From: F23-B02 sp963632825
Lineage (GTDB): Bacteria > Bacillota > Clostridia > Oscillospirales > Oscillospiraceae
NCBI GenBank assembly: GCA_963632825.1
Contig: CAVGWF010000038.1
Coordinates: 1-64,000, forward strand
Direction of reading: 5' to 3'
DNA length: 64,000 nucleotides
Of this stretch, positions 33,909 to 42,535 are shown piece by piece. The notes under the pieces are model-generated. The model ran no database searches, was not told the DNA's origin, and saw nothing but the letters and a program-made list of their open reading frames with translations. A program made the translations under genes and the position numbers. Each line of letters begins with the position of its first letter. The stretch's first letter is position 1.

Positions 33909-35198
33909 TTATTTGCTTACTGCCGTCTGCAAAACGGTATTTATAACACTGCCGGCAGCGCCCAGACCGCTGCCGCCGTTTTCAACTATGCAGACAAAGG
34001 CGTAGGGGTGCTCGTCGTCATTCAAAAAGCCTACGAACCAAGAGTGGCTTGCTTTCCCGTCACCGGTCTCGGCGGTGCCTGTTTTGGCGGAAATGTTGAG
34101 CCCGGGGAATTTACTCGTACCGTAGTGATAAATGACATTGTAGTTCATCATGGACGCGACCTTCTCGGCGGTGTCGGAGCTGACGAGGGTCGTCTCCTTA
34201 TCGGAAACACCGAGCAGAGAGGGCTCAACGACCGTGCCGCCGTTTGCGTAGGCGGCGGCAAGGCGCATCATCGCGTAGGGGCACACGAGGTCGTTGTACT
34301 GACCGATGCCCGACCATGCCATAGCGGCGCTCATTGAGCTGTCCTTGTCATAATTGCCGGCGGCGGTGGATATGCCGTCGATGGTGAGCGAGGTCGTTAT
34401 GCCGAGCTTTTCGGCATATTCGGCAATGATGTCGGGTCCCAGTTCGAGCGAGAGCTGCGCAAAGGCGCAGTTGCAGGAATTTGCAAGCGCCTGCTCTATG
34501 GTCTGCTCACCGTGAATGCCGGCGCAGTTTATGGAAACGCCCTTCACATTCAAGGAGCCGGTGCAGGAAAATGTGCGGTGGTAGATGTTGTCGATATTCT
34601 CCAGCGCCGCAGTGAGCGTTACAAGCTTAAATACCGAGCCCGGCACGAACGATGCGCTCAGGCAGCGGTTTATATATGCTCCGTCCGGCAGCGTGTCCGG
34701 CGGGTTGAGCGGGTCTATGGACGGAGAGGAAACCATGCACAGTACCTCGCCGGTCTTGTAGTTGCATATCATAACGGCACCGCTTCTGCCGTTCAAGGCC
34801 TCGTATGCCTTGAGATTCAGCTCCGCGTCAACGGTCAGCTGCAGATTTACATCGTCCCGCTCCTCAATGCCCGTTATAAGGCTGAAGCCGGATAGCTGAC
34901 GCTGGAACGATTTGAGAGCACCGGTGCCGACATTGCCGGTATAGTCGCCGGTGAGATGGTAGCAGGCGATGCGGGTATTTGCGTCCTCCGCATATGACTT
35001 TACGCCGCTGCCCATCTTTGCGAGCACCGTGCCGTTGCGGTCGGTTATCGTGTATTCGCAGCCGGAGGTCGATTCGTCAAAATACAGCGCCCACATTTCG
35101 CCGTCCTTCACATAGCGGATGACATAAACGAAAAGTCCGACGACTATAAGCATTGCCATGAGCAGGGCGCTGAAGGCTCTTAAAGATACTTTTTTCAT
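33909..35198 (-). CDS. Penicillin-binding protein transpeptidase (SEDS partner)
   Basis: A 430-residue membrane-anchored transpeptidase cross-linking peptidoglycan. One N-terminal helix (about 9-28). Active-site motifs: SVFK (Ser188-Lys191), SCN (241-243) and KTG (372-374, SAKTGTAET). The short N-terminal region before the transpeptidase domain and the cysteines resemble the PbpA type found next to FtsW/RodA genes. ATG 35198 follows GGAGGAG and overlaps the stop of the FHA-SEDS gene by 4 bp, so the glycosyltransferase and transpeptidase are made together. Confidence 0.92.
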   Translation of the reverse strand: MKKVSLRAFSALLMAMLIVVGLFVYVIRYVKDGEMWALYFDESTSGCEYTITDRNGTVLAKMGSGVKSYAEDANTRIACYHLTGDYTGNVGTGALKSFQRQLSGFSLITGIEERDDVNLQLTVDAELNLKAYEALNGRSGAVMICNYKTGEVLCMVSSPSIDPLNPPDTLPDGAYINRCLSASFVPGSVFKLVTLTAALENIDNIYHRTFSCTGSLNVKGVSINCAGIHGEQTIEQALANSCNCAFAQLSLELGPDIIAEYAEKLGITTSLTIDGISTAAGNYDKDSSMSAAMAWSGIGQYNDLVCPYAMMRLAAAYANGGTVVEPSLLGVSDKETTLVSSDTAEKVASMMNYNVIYHYGTSKFPGLNISAKTGTAETGDGKASHSWFVGFLNDDEHPYAFVCIVENGGSGLGAAGSVINTVLQTAVSK

Positions 35199-36889
35199 GC
35201 CTTCTCCTCCCGCACCTTCTTGGTCTGCGCCTCGGGCGAGCTTACAACGAAGCTTGCGCCCTTGCGCGTATCGCCGGCCTTGATAAACGCCAATAGCATC
35301 CAGCACGCAAGTACCGATGTGCCGCCGCGTGAAACAAACGGAAATGTAACGCCGGTAAACGGCAGAATGTCGACCGAGCCGAACACATTGAGCGCTGCCT
35401 GAGCCATGAACATCGTTGCGGTGGCACAGGCGGCGATGGAATAGTATGCGCTCCTGCCATGTCCGGAATTTCTGACGGCAAAGAAGGTCAGCGCGAGAAT
35501 GGCAAGCACCGCGCATATTGCGACTATAAGCCCGAGCTCCTCGCACATGACCCCGAAAACGGTGTCGGTGTTTCCGGCAAAGGTGTCCTTAAGCCAGCCG
35601 TTTCCGGCGCCCTTGCCGAAGAGCCCGCCGGATGCGCCCGCCGAGAGAGCATGGGTCTGCTGATAGCCCGAATCCCAGACATCCTCCCAGATATGCCCCC
35701 ATGCGGCAAAGCGCTTGGCAACATGATCCTTTATGCGCAGCATGAGAAAGCCCGCCATTCCCGCACCCGTTACGGCAAGCGCAACGGTTGCTATCGAGCC
35801 CGAACGCATGAAGGAAATGACAAGGAAGGTTATGAAGAATATCAGGGCAGTGCCGAAATCACTGCTGAACGCAAGGCAGATAACGCACAGAGCAGAGAAT
35901 GCGATGAACATGATAAGGTTTTTCGTGCTGAACAGCCTGTCAAGAGTCGCGGCTCCTACATAGATAAAAGCAACCTTTACGAACTCTGAGGGCTGAACGG
36001 ACAGAGAGCCTATGAATATCCAGTTTTTCGCACCGTATTTCTCGCCTCCGAACACGAGCACCGCCATGAGGATGGCGAGTGATATTATGGCCAGCGGCAG
36101 GCGCATGGTCTTTGTCCTGTCCAGATCGCGCAGCCACCAGCCGAGCACAAAAAACGCAGCCACTCCGGCGAAAACTATTATCATCTGCCGTAACATCTCG
36201 TCCGGAACTGATGAGGCGATTATCTCAAGACCGATCGAGGAGAGGAAAAACGCGAGCGTTTCCACCTCAAAGCCGGTACGCCTTATGCTGCGCATTGCAA
36301 AATAGCAGAACCACTCCAGCAGAATCAGCAGCCCGAAGCCGAGCGAAATGCCGGATATGTGCTCCTGCGAGGCCGTGCAGCACAGCTCAAGCAGCAGGAG
36401 CGCCTGAAAAACCGTCAGGAAAAGCAGTGTTGCCGCAGGGTGAACGCGCCGCCATGTCTGCGTCCTGCGGGCTTCTATGGCGTCGCGCTGCTTCTCGCTT
36501 ATATCACGAAAGCGTACGCTGTTGCCGGCGAGGTTTAATATATCTCCGTCGTGCACCGTTATGCCGGTACCGTGCACCTTTTCGCCGTTTACCCAAACGC
36601 CGCCCTTTGAGAAAATGTCGAATATCCGCCAGACGCCCTTGGGGCTTCGAATAAGTACCGCGTGTACGCGGCTGACCGTCTGATACGGCAGACATATATC
36701 TGCCGAGCGGGAGCGGCCTATAAGATTTTCCCAGTGACTTATCAGCGAAACACCGTCGTCCCTGTGGATATATCCCCAGATCTCCGTCTGCGACTTGCTG
36801 CCGAGCATACTTTTCATGCATCTTACGAGCACGATTATCGCAAACAACGGCAGTACATAGGAAGCCGCCGTCACTATAGTGTCAGCCAA
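35195..36889 (-). CDS. FHA domain fused to SEDS (FtsW/RodA) glycosyltransferase
   Basis: A 564-residue protein: one N-terminal helix, an FHA phosphothreonine-binding domain at about residues 54-120 (LIGRSRSADICLP, SRVHAVL, WVNGEKVHG), then a SEDS polymerase with about ten helices (GAKNWIFIGSLSVQPSEFVKVAFI, DSGYQQTHALSAGASGGLFGKG, PFTGVTFPFVSRGGTS). SEDS proteins polymerise lipid II glycan. TTG 36889 is chosen because AGAGGTG is 6 nt upstream; a GTG at 36898 would overlap that SD. FHA fusion suggests control by a Ser/Thr kinase that is not in this window. Confidence 0.92.
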   Translation of the reverse strand: MADTIVTAASYVLPLFAIIVLVRCMKSMLGSKSQTEIWGYIHRDDGVSLISHWENLIGRSRSADICLPYQTVSRVHAVLIRSPKGVWRIFDIFSKGGVWVNGEKVHGTGITVHDGDILNLAGNSVRFRDISEKQRDAIEARRTQTWRRVHPAATLLFLTVFQALLLLELCCTASQEHISGISLGFGLLILLEWFCYFAMRSIRRTGFEVETLAFFLSSIGLEIIASSVPDEMLRQMIIVFAGVAAFFVLGWWLRDLDRTKTMRLPLAIISLAILMAVLVFGGEKYGAKNWIFIGSLSVQPSEFVKVAFIYVGAATLDRLFSTKNLIMFIAFSALCVICLAFSSDFGTALIFFITFLVISFMRSGSIATVALAVTGAGMAGFLMLRIKDHVAKRFAAWGHIWEDVWDSGYQQTHALSAGASGGLFGKGAGNGWLKDTFAGNTDTVFGVMCEELGLIVAICAVLAILALTFFAVRNSGHGRSAYYSIAACATATMFMAQAALNVFGSVDILPFTGVTFPFVSRGGTSVLACWMLLAFIKAGDTRKGASFVVSSPEAQTKKVREEKA

Positions 36890-36926
36890 GCGCGTCACCT
36901 CTTTTCAATGGTGAAATTATTTAATC

Positions 36927-36955
36927 AGTATATCATAAATGCAGTGCATTGACAA
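36927..36955 (-). promoter_or_regulatory. Promoter of the FHA-SEDS operon
   Basis: On the minus strand TTGTCA (36950-36955), 17 bp, TATACT (36927-36932). Its -35 shares five bases with the -35 of the plus-strand promoter at 36949-36977. Confidence 0.75.
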
Positions 36956-36977
36956 GCGAGCCCATTTTATTTACAAT
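36949..36977 (+). promoter_or_regulatory. Promoter of the NusG-II gene, giving a near-leaderless transcript
   Basis: TTGACA (36949-36954), 17 bp, TACAAT (36972-36977). The expected start point falls at or within 1-2 nt of the ATG at 36984, and there is no SD. Confidence 0.75.
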
Positions 36978-36983
36978 GGCTTC

Positions 36984-37349
36984 ATGGAAAACGGAAGAAT
37001 TAAAAAGTGGATAGTGATTTTTGCTGCCGTGCTCATAATATGTGCCGCCGCGTTTGCGGTGCTGCGCATGACGGGGGAGCGGGGGAAGATTGCCGTTATC
37101 CGTGTCGACGGCGAGGTTTATAAAAAAATAGACCTTAACACCGTGACTGCGGCATATGACATGGAAATCGAAACGGAGTTTGGTTATAATAAGATCAATA
37201 TCGCACCCGACGGGATAAGCGTCGTAGAATCCGACTGCCGCGACCATATATGCATTGCCCAGGGTAAGGTGAGTACGGCGGGAGTACCGATAGTGTGCCT
37301 TCCGCACAGGCTTACGATAGAGATAGAGGGAGGCGGCGTTGATGCCTAA
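36984..37349 (+). CDS. NusG domain II-containing protein
   Basis: A 121-residue protein with one N-terminal membrane helix (about 8-26) and an external NusG-domain-II fold: IAVIRVDGEVYKKIDL, YNKINIAPDGISVVESDCRDHICIAQGKV and IVCLPHRLTIEIEGG. The paired cysteines (SDCRDHIC and the later VCLPHR) are typical of this group. It is regularly found next to Gx transporter genes, as here (8-bp overlap). The function is unknown, with suspected roles in flavin or quinone-type membrane redox. ATG 36984 lacks an SD and probably sits at the mRNA 5' end. Confidence 0.88.
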   Translation: MENGRIKKWIVIFAAVLIICAAAFAVLRMTGERGKIAVIRVDGEVYKKIDLNTVTAAYDMEIETEFGYNKINIAPDGISVVESDCRDHICIAQGKVSTAGVPIVCLPHRLTIEIEGGGVDA

Positions 37350-37842
37350 GACAAAAAAGCTGGCCCTCATGGCTATGCTCACCGCCGCATCACTTATCGT
37401 TTTTGTCATTGAGGCGCAGATACCGGCTCCGGTGCCGGTGCCCGGCGTGAAGCTTGGACTTGCAAATGTCATAACGCTTATCGCAATGCTTCTGCTCGGA
37501 AGACGCGAGGCGGGGCTTATCCTTGCCGTGCGCATAGTGATGGGCAGCGTGTTTACAGGAGGCGTTTCGGCATTTTTGTTCAGCATTTCCGGCGGAGTGC
37601 TTGCATATGCAGTGATGTGCCTGACCGTAACGCGGTTCCCGCGGAAAATGCTGTGGGTAGTCAGCGCATTGGCTGCCGTTGCGCATAATCTGGGGCAGCT
37701 TGCGGCTGCAATTGTGATAACTAAGACGGCGGCGCTCATGGTGTATGCTCCGGTGCTGCTGGCCTCGGGTATAATTACCGGCGTATTTACGGGGCTTGCC
37801 GCCATGTATCTCGTCCTCCGGCTGGACAAAACGAAGCAATAG
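37342..37842 (+). CDS. Gx transporter family protein (HepT-like component I)
   Basis: A 166-residue protein with five or six hydrophobic segments. Family marks are LALMAMLTAASLIVFVIEAQIPAP, PGVKLGLANVITLIAM and GGVSAFLFSISGGVLAY, the latter glycine-rich loop typical of ECF-type substrate-binding proteins. Older annotation calls the family heptaprenyl diphosphate synthase component I, but the sequence is that of a membrane carrier. ATG 37342 with GAGGGAGG upstream is chosen over an adjacent TTG. It is coupled to the NusG-II gene. Confidence 0.88.
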   Translation: MPKTKKLALMAMLTAASLIVFVIEAQIPAPVPVPGVKLGLANVITLIAMLLLGRREAGLILAVRIVMGSVFTGGVSAFLFSISGGVLAYAVMCLTVTRFPRKMLWVVSALAAVAHNLGQLAAAIVITKTAALMVYAPVLLASGIITGVFTGLAAMYLVLRLDKTKQ

Positions 37843-37851
37843 TATTATAAT
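37823..37851 (+). promoter_or_regulatory. Promoter of the Mrp gene
   Basis: TGGACA (37823-37828), 17 bp, perfect TATAAT (37846-37851), located across the end of the Gx transporter gene. Confidence 0.65.
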
Positions 37852-37897
37852 GTTTGTTATATAAATATTTAAATATTGATATTAGGAGTTAATTGCA

Positions 37898-38722
37898 ATG
37901 AGCGAATGTACACACGATTGTTCCACCTGCCAGGAAAACTGCAGTGACCGGCAGGAGCAGGATATGAGCGCAAAGCTCAATCCCGCAGCAAGCGTAAAAA
38001 AGGTCATTGCCGTTGTCAGCGGCAAGGGCGGCGTAGGCAAAAGCCTTGTAACGAGTCTTTTAGCCAGCGAAATGCAGCGCCGCGGTCATCAGGCGGCGGT
38101 GCTTGATGCGGACATAACCGGTCCGTCCATTCCAAAGGCGTTTGGCATCCATGAGCACGCCCGCGGCACCGAGGATATGCTTATCCCCAGCTATTCCGAC
38201 AGGGGAACGCAGATCATGTCCGTAAACCTCATCCTTGATAACGAGACCGACCCCGTCGTCTGGCGCGGACCCGTTATCGCGGGTGTAGTCACCCAATTCT
38301 GGAGCGATGTGCTTTGGGATAATGTCGACTATATGTTCGTCGATATGCCTCCCGGCACCGGCGATGTGCCGCTCACGGTGTTCCAGTCCCTTCCGGTAGA
38401 CGGCATTGTTATCGTCACCTCGCCGCAGGAGCTGGTTTCCATGATAGTTGCAAAAGCGGTCAACATGGCAAAGCTCATGAATATTCCCGTGCTCGGTCTT
38501 GTTGAGAACATGAGCTACTTCAAGTGCCCCGACTGCGGCAGGGAGTATGAGATATTCGGCAAGAGCAGGGTAGAGGCTGCCGCAAAGGAATTCGGCATTG
38601 AGCACACCGCACGTCTGCCCATTGATCCCGTCATTGCAGCAATGGTCGATGCCGGCGAGGTCGAAAGCGTAAACGCCGACGCGCTCAGCGGGCTGGCGGA
38701 CTTTATAGAAAAAGGAGAATAA
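37898..38722 (+). CDS. Mrp/Nbp35 family iron-sulfur carrier ATPase
   Basis: A 274-residue P-loop protein thought to carry and transfer [4Fe-4S] clusters. The deviant Walker A is SGKGGVGKS (41-49). DADITGPSIPKAFG and the C-terminal CPDC pair (YFKCPDCGREYEIFG) that holds the bridging cluster are typical. An extra N-terminal cysteine set (CTHDCSTCQENC, residues 4-15) recalls the Nbp35 ferredoxin-like extension. It lies 3 bp before the NifX-like gene. SD AGGAG. Confidence 0.94.
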   Translation: MSECTHDCSTCQENCSDRQEQDMSAKLNPAASVKKVIAVVSGKGGVGKSLVTSLLASEMQRRGHQAAVLDADITGPSIPKAFGIHEHARGTEDMLIPSYSDRGTQIMSVNLILDNETDPVVWRGPVIAGVVTQFWSDVLWDNVDYMFVDMPPGTGDVPLTVFQSLPVDGIVIVTSPQELVSMIVAKAVNMAKLMNIPVLGLVENMSYFKCPDCGREYEIFGKSRVEAAAKEFGIEHTARLPIDPVIAAMVDAGEVESVNADALSGLADFIEKGE

Positions 38723-38725
38723 CAC

Positions 38726-39148
38726 ATGGTAATCGCAGTATCTTACAAGGATAACGAGATATTCGAACACTTCGGTCATGCCGAGATGTTCGCGGTCTAT
38801 AAGACCAATGAGGACAACACCGAGATCCTTTCCAAGGAGCTTGTCGAGGTCAAGGAGACCGGTCATCAGGCGGTCGCCGACCTCATGGACAGCCTCGGTG
38901 TCGATGCCGTCATTGTCGGCAATATCGGCGTGCATGCAAGAGCCGCTCTTGCGGCATACGGTATCGTGGCATTTGCCGGCTTCTGCGGAAATGCAGACGA
39001 TGCGGCAGAGCTCATGATGCACGGTCAGCTTCCGTACCTGTCCGATGAGGGCGGCTGCGGCGGCGGTGGCTGCTCCGGCTGCTCCGGCTGCGGCGATCAC
39101 AGCCATGAGGACGGCGAGGACTGCGGCTGTGGGTGCGGCTGCCACTGA
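38726..39148 (+). CDS. NifX/NifB-family dinitrogenase iron-molybdenum cofactor domain protein with Cys-rich tail
   Basis: A 140-residue protein. Residues 1-110 match the FeMo-cofactor-binding domain (VIAVSYKDNEIFEHFGHAEMFAVYKT...GVDAVIVGNIGVHARAALAAYGI). The last 30 residues are almost only Gly, Cys, His and acidic (CGGGGCSGCSGCGDHSHE...CGCGCGCH), a probable metal or cluster-binding tail. Such proteins occur with Mrp in many anaerobes without nitrogenase. AAGGAG precedes the ATG. Together with Mrp it suggests a small metal-cluster handling unit. Confidence 0.9.
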   Translation: MVIAVSYKDNEIFEHFGHAEMFAVYKTNEDNTEILSKELVEVKETGHQAVADLMDSLGVDAVIVGNIGVHARAALAAYGIVAFAGFCGNADDAAELMMHGQLPYLSDEGGCGGGGCSGCSGCGDHSHEDGEDCGCGCGCH

Positions 39149-39167
39149 GCAAAAAGTAATCGGTATA

Positions 39168-39201
39168 TGAAAAAAACCAGCTGTATAGCTGGTTTTTTTC
39201 A
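39168..39201. terminator. Bidirectional terminator
   Basis: A stem TGAAAAAAACCAGCT / AGCTGGTTTTTTTCA with a 4-nt loop lies between the convergent NifX-like and SGNH genes. Confidence 0.9.
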
Positions 39202-39209
39202 TGCTTAAA

Positions 39210-39977
39210 TCATTTTACTATCGCGTTCTGCGCGACCCACTCTCCCCATTTCTTGTATGAGGCTCCGTCGACATGTATGCCGTCGGAGGTGAGGTCTGAG
39301 GACAGCGTGCCGTTCGCGTCGTCGAAAATATCATTGCATTCAAGGTAGAATACCGTTTCGCCGTCGGCAAGGGTTTTTGTATAATCGTTGAGATTGTTGA
39401 GATTGGTGTTGTTCACAGCCGTGCCGCGTGCATCCTGCGTTGCGGAAACGTGGAGGTTTGACATGATATAGATTATGGCATCCGGCTGAGCCTCGCGCAG
39501 ACGGGACACGAGATTGGAGTAGGTCTGCTTGAGCGCCTCTACCGATCCGCCTATATCGTTTATGCCGAGCATGACATATATCTTGCCGAAGGTCCGGCTC
39601 TGCAAAAGAGCGGGCAGCGTAGTGCTGCCGACACCGGAAACATCGGCGGTTGTGGTAAACGCACCCGTAAGGCTAAGACCGACGGTCGTAAAGAAGGTGG
39701 CATCCTCAAGCGTGCCCATCATCTCTATACCGACCATGCGTGAGTCACCGATGAACAGGGCGTCCTTGAAATAACCGTCGGGGGCAGCGGTGAACTGGAG
39801 CGGTGTGGGAGTGGGCTCCGGAGTAGGCTCAAGGCTTGCCGAGGGTTGGCTGCTCTGCTCCGCTTCGCTTGGGCCGTCCGGCTCAAGCTTGTTTTGCAGG
39901 CTTACGCAGATAAGCGCTATGAGCACGATTATAAGAACAAATGCAATTACTGCGATGATCTTCTGAGTTTTGTTCAT
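39210..39977 (-). CDS. Membrane-anchored SGNH/GDSL hydrolase
   Basis: A 255-residue protein. An N-terminal helix (about 6-27) is followed by a Pro/Ser/Thr-rich linker (PSEAEQSSQPSASLEPTPEPTPTP) and an SGNH hydrolase domain with block I FIGDSRMVG (nucleophile Ser), block III LGINDIGG and block V SDGIHVDG (Asp/His). Likely a surface esterase or acylhydrolase, for example acting on O-acetylated cell-wall glycans; the substrate is inferred only from location. SD GGAGATG. It is followed upstream by the EEP-family gene on the same strand (69 bp). Confidence 0.9.
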   Translation of the reverse strand: MNKTQKIIAVIAFVLIIVLIALICVSLQNKLEPDGPSEAEQSSQPSASLEPTPEPTPTPLQFTAAPDGYFKDALFIGDSRMVGIEMMGTLEDATFFTTVGLSLTGAFTTTADVSGVGSTTLPALLQSRTFGKIYVMLGINDIGGSVEALKQTYSNLVSRLREAQPDAIIYIMSNLHVSATQDARGTAVNNTNLNNLNDYTKTLADGETVFYLECNDIFDDANGTLSSDLTSDGIHVDGASYKKWGEWVAQNAIVK

Positions 39978-40046
39978 TGTGGCATCTCCGTTTCAAAATG
40001 TAAAAAGCATTGGACGACACTGAATTATATGTGCCGTCCGCAGCGA

Positions 40047-41120
40047 TCATTCGTCGAGCAGCTTCACCTGAAGCTTTACGGGATTGTGGTCTGAATACAC
40101 AAAGCCCTCGTCAAGGGTCTTCACCGAAACGAGCTCGACATTGGGCGACAGGATAAAGCCGTCTATCGAGTAATACTGGGTGTTCTCCGTGTCGGAGGGA
40201 TCGTAGGGCTGATTGAGAAGACGGCAGCTCGGAGTTTCAAGGTCGTATGCAAGAGTCCAGCCCTCGGGCATTATGTCATCGGAGAGCACGCCCGGCTCCC
40301 ACAGATCCTTGTGAGTGTTGGGATATTTGTCGAGCCCGCCGGGGAAGATCTGATTGAAGTCGCCGCCGGCAATAACATAGTTGCCCTTTTCATACTCCGA
40401 CTGGATGAACTCGCGCAGCTGCTTGGTCTGGGCAATCTTACCCTCACCGTCGTCGTAGGCCTCAAGATGGAGGTTAACGATTACAAGCTTGCTTGAGCTG
40501 CCGGATATAGGCAGATAGCTCACCAGCAGGCAGCGCTTGAGGTTTGCCATACTGACCGGCCAGTCAAACGGGCAGGGCAGGGATATGCGCTCGGCAGAGT
40601 CCATATCGAATATCGTGGTCGTGAGCAGACCGCTGTTGACCCTGCCTATCGGCGGCAGGGGATACGGTACAAATTTGCAGGAGTAGTTGAACGCGTAGGC
40701 ACTGTTGTGAATGCCCAAAACATCGCTCTCATCCTTGCCGTAGGTTCGGGAGGAGTCCTTATCGACCTCCTGAAGCATGAATATCGAAGCAGGGTACTCG
40801 TCGGAGTACAGAGTCTTGTATATGCCCAGAAGCGAGGCGGAAACCGTATCCTGATCGGCGGAGGCAACATTCGTGCCGCCGTCCATGAAGAAATCGGAGT
40901 CCTTGCCGAGCCCGGCATAGCCGATGTTCCAGCTCATCACCGTGATCTCCTGACCGAGGAAGGGTGAAATGTTGCTGACCTGAGAGTTGTTTTCTATCTT
41001 GACATCCGTCACATCTCCGGGCTTGAATTCCGTAACGGACAGCCAGAGAATGAATGCCGCTGCTACGAGCAGTACAACGCCTAAAATTATAAGAAGCGTT
41101 TTCAGAAGCTTTTTTGCCAT
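40047..41120 (-). CDS. Membrane-anchored endonuclease/exonuclease/phosphatase (EEP) family hydrolase
   Basis: A 357-residue protein with an N-terminal membrane helix (about 7-28) and an EEP domain facing outward. Signature motifs: ITVMSWNIGYAGLG, FMLQEVDKDSSRTYG (catalytic Glu), VIVNLHLEAYDDGEGK, VIAGGDFNQIFPGG (GGDFN) and FVYSDHNPVKL (terminal SDHNPV). The superfamily includes sphingomyelinase-like phospholipases, nucleases and phosphatases; nothing in the sequence fixes the substrate. SD GAGGTGAGG. It may be cotranscribed with the SGNH hydrolase gene. Confidence 0.9.
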   Translation of the reverse strand: MAKKLLKTLLIILGVVLLVAAAFILWLSVTEFKPGDVTDVKIENNSQVSNISPFLGQEITVMSWNIGYAGLGKDSDFFMDGGTNVASADQDTVSASLLGIYKTLYSDEYPASIFMLQEVDKDSSRTYGKDESDVLGIHNSAYAFNYSCKFVPYPLPPIGRVNSGLLTTTIFDMDSAERISLPCPFDWPVSMANLKRCLLVSYLPISGSSSKLVIVNLHLEAYDDGEGKIAQTKQLREFIQSEYEKGNYVIAGGDFNQIFPGGLDKYPNTHKDLWEPGVLSDDIMPEGWTLAYDLETPSCRLLNQPYDPSDTENTQYYSIDGFILSPNVELVSVKTLDEGFVYSDHNPVKLQVKLLDE

Positions 41121-41221
41121 ATGCGCCTCACCTCACCGTAACATACTAACACAGCGCTCTGCCTTATTCAAGAAAATTCGCCTAAGTGTGCGCTAAACGA
41201 ACAAATTTGAGAGATTGTGTC

Positions 41222-41250
41222 TTGCTATGAGGCGGCGTTTAGCGTATAAT
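41222..41250 (+). promoter_or_regulatory. Promoter of glyA
   Basis: TTGCTA (41222-41227), 17 bp, perfect TATAAT (41245-41250), 31 bp before the glyA ATG. No riboswitch is seen here. Confidence 0.7.
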
Positions 41251-41281
41251 TCAGAAGAAATTGTCTGACGGAGGCGAAGCG

Positions 41282-42529
41282 ATGAATTACGAAACGATAA
41301 AATGCAGCGATCCGGAGCTTTACGGAGCGATGAAGCAGGAGCTTCAGCGCCAGCGCGACCATATTGAGCTTATAGCGTCGGAAAACTTCACGAGCCGCGC
41401 TGTTATGGAAGCAATGGGCAGCCATCTTACAAATAAATACGCAGAAGGCTATCCCGGTGCGAGATACTATGGAGGATGCGAGTATGTTGACATTGTCGAG
41501 CAGCTTGCCATAGACAGGGCAAAGGAGCTTTTCGGAGCCGAGCACGCGAATGTGCAGCCCCACTCCGGCTCACAGGCGAATGTGGCGGTGTACCTTGCGC
41601 TTTTGAAGCCGGGCGATACCATTCTCGGCATGGATCTGAGCCACGGCGGTCATCTGACCCACGGCTCGAAGGCGTCAATATCCGGCAAGTATTTTAACGC
41701 CTGCTTCTATGGTGTCGATCCTCAGACCGAGACCATAGATTACGAAAAGGCGATGCAGACGGCCGGCGAGTGCAAGCCCAAGCTCATAATTGCCGGAGCG
41801 AGTGCATATTCGCGTATCATAGATTTCAAGAAAATGCGTGAGATAGCCGATGAGGTCGGCGCATATCTCATGGTCGATATGGCACATATCGGCGGACTTG
41901 TCGCCGCCGGAGTGCATCCGAGCCCCGTGCCGTATGCCGATGTAGTCACCAGTACGACTCACAAGACACTCAGAGGTCCGCGCGGAGCGATAATACTCTG
42001 CAAGGATGAGCTCAGGAAAAAGATAAACAGCGCCGTTTTCCCCGGAACTCAGGGCGGACCGCTCATGCATATCATAGCAGGCAAGGCAGTGTGCTTTAAA
42101 GAGGCGATGAGCCCCGAGTTTAAGCAGTATCAGCGCCAGACCGTAAATAATGCCGCCGTGCTTGCGCAGACGCTTGCCGAGGGCGGCATCCGCCTTGTGT
42201 CCGGCGGAACGGATAATCACCTCATGCTGGCCGACACAATGAGTCTCGGACGCACCGGAAACGAGGTTCAGGAGCTTCTTGACGCAGCACACATAACCGC
42301 AAATAAAAATTCTATCCCGTTTGACAAGCAGCCGGTGAAACTCACGAGCGGTATGCGATTCGGCACTCCCGCCGTGACCACCCGCGGCATGGGAGAGACC
42401 GAAATGCGCGAGATCGGCAGAATGATCGTGCGCATCATAAACGAGGGCGAATCAGCCGTAGGCGATGTAAAGCAGCAGGTGCTCGATATATGCGCGCGCT
42501 TTCCGCTTTATCCCGATATGGAAATGTGA
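41282..42529 (+). CDS. glyA: Serine hydroxymethyltransferase
   Basis: PLP enzyme interconverting serine and glycine with tetrahydrofolate, the main source of one-carbon units. The 415-residue protein has IELIASENFTS, the NVQPHSGSQAN block, DMAHIGGLVAAGVHPSP and the PLP lysine in VTSTTHKTLRGPRG (Lys228). ATG 41282 with CGGAGG 7 nt upstream is preferred to an in-frame ATG seven codons earlier. rarD follows 6 bp downstream. Confidence 0.97.
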   Translation: MNYETIKCSDPELYGAMKQELQRQRDHIELIASENFTSRAVMEAMGSHLTNKYAEGYPGARYYGGCEYVDIVEQLAIDRAKELFGAEHANVQPHSGSQANVAVYLALLKPGDTILGMDLSHGGHLTHGSKASISGKYFNACFYGVDPQTETIDYEKAMQTAGECKPKLIIAGASAYSRIIDFKKMREIADEVGAYLMVDMAHIGGLVAAGVHPSPVPYADVVTSTTHKTLRGPRGAIILCKDELRKKINSAVFPGTQGGPLMHIIAGKAVCFKEAMSPEFKQYQRQTVNNAAVLAQTLAEGGIRLVSGGTDNHLMLADTMSLGRTGNEVQELLDAAHITANKNSIPFDKQPVKLTSGMRFGTPAVTTRGMGETEMREIGRMIVRIINEGESAVGDVKQQVLDICARFPLYPDMEM

Positions 42530-42535
42530 GCTGAA

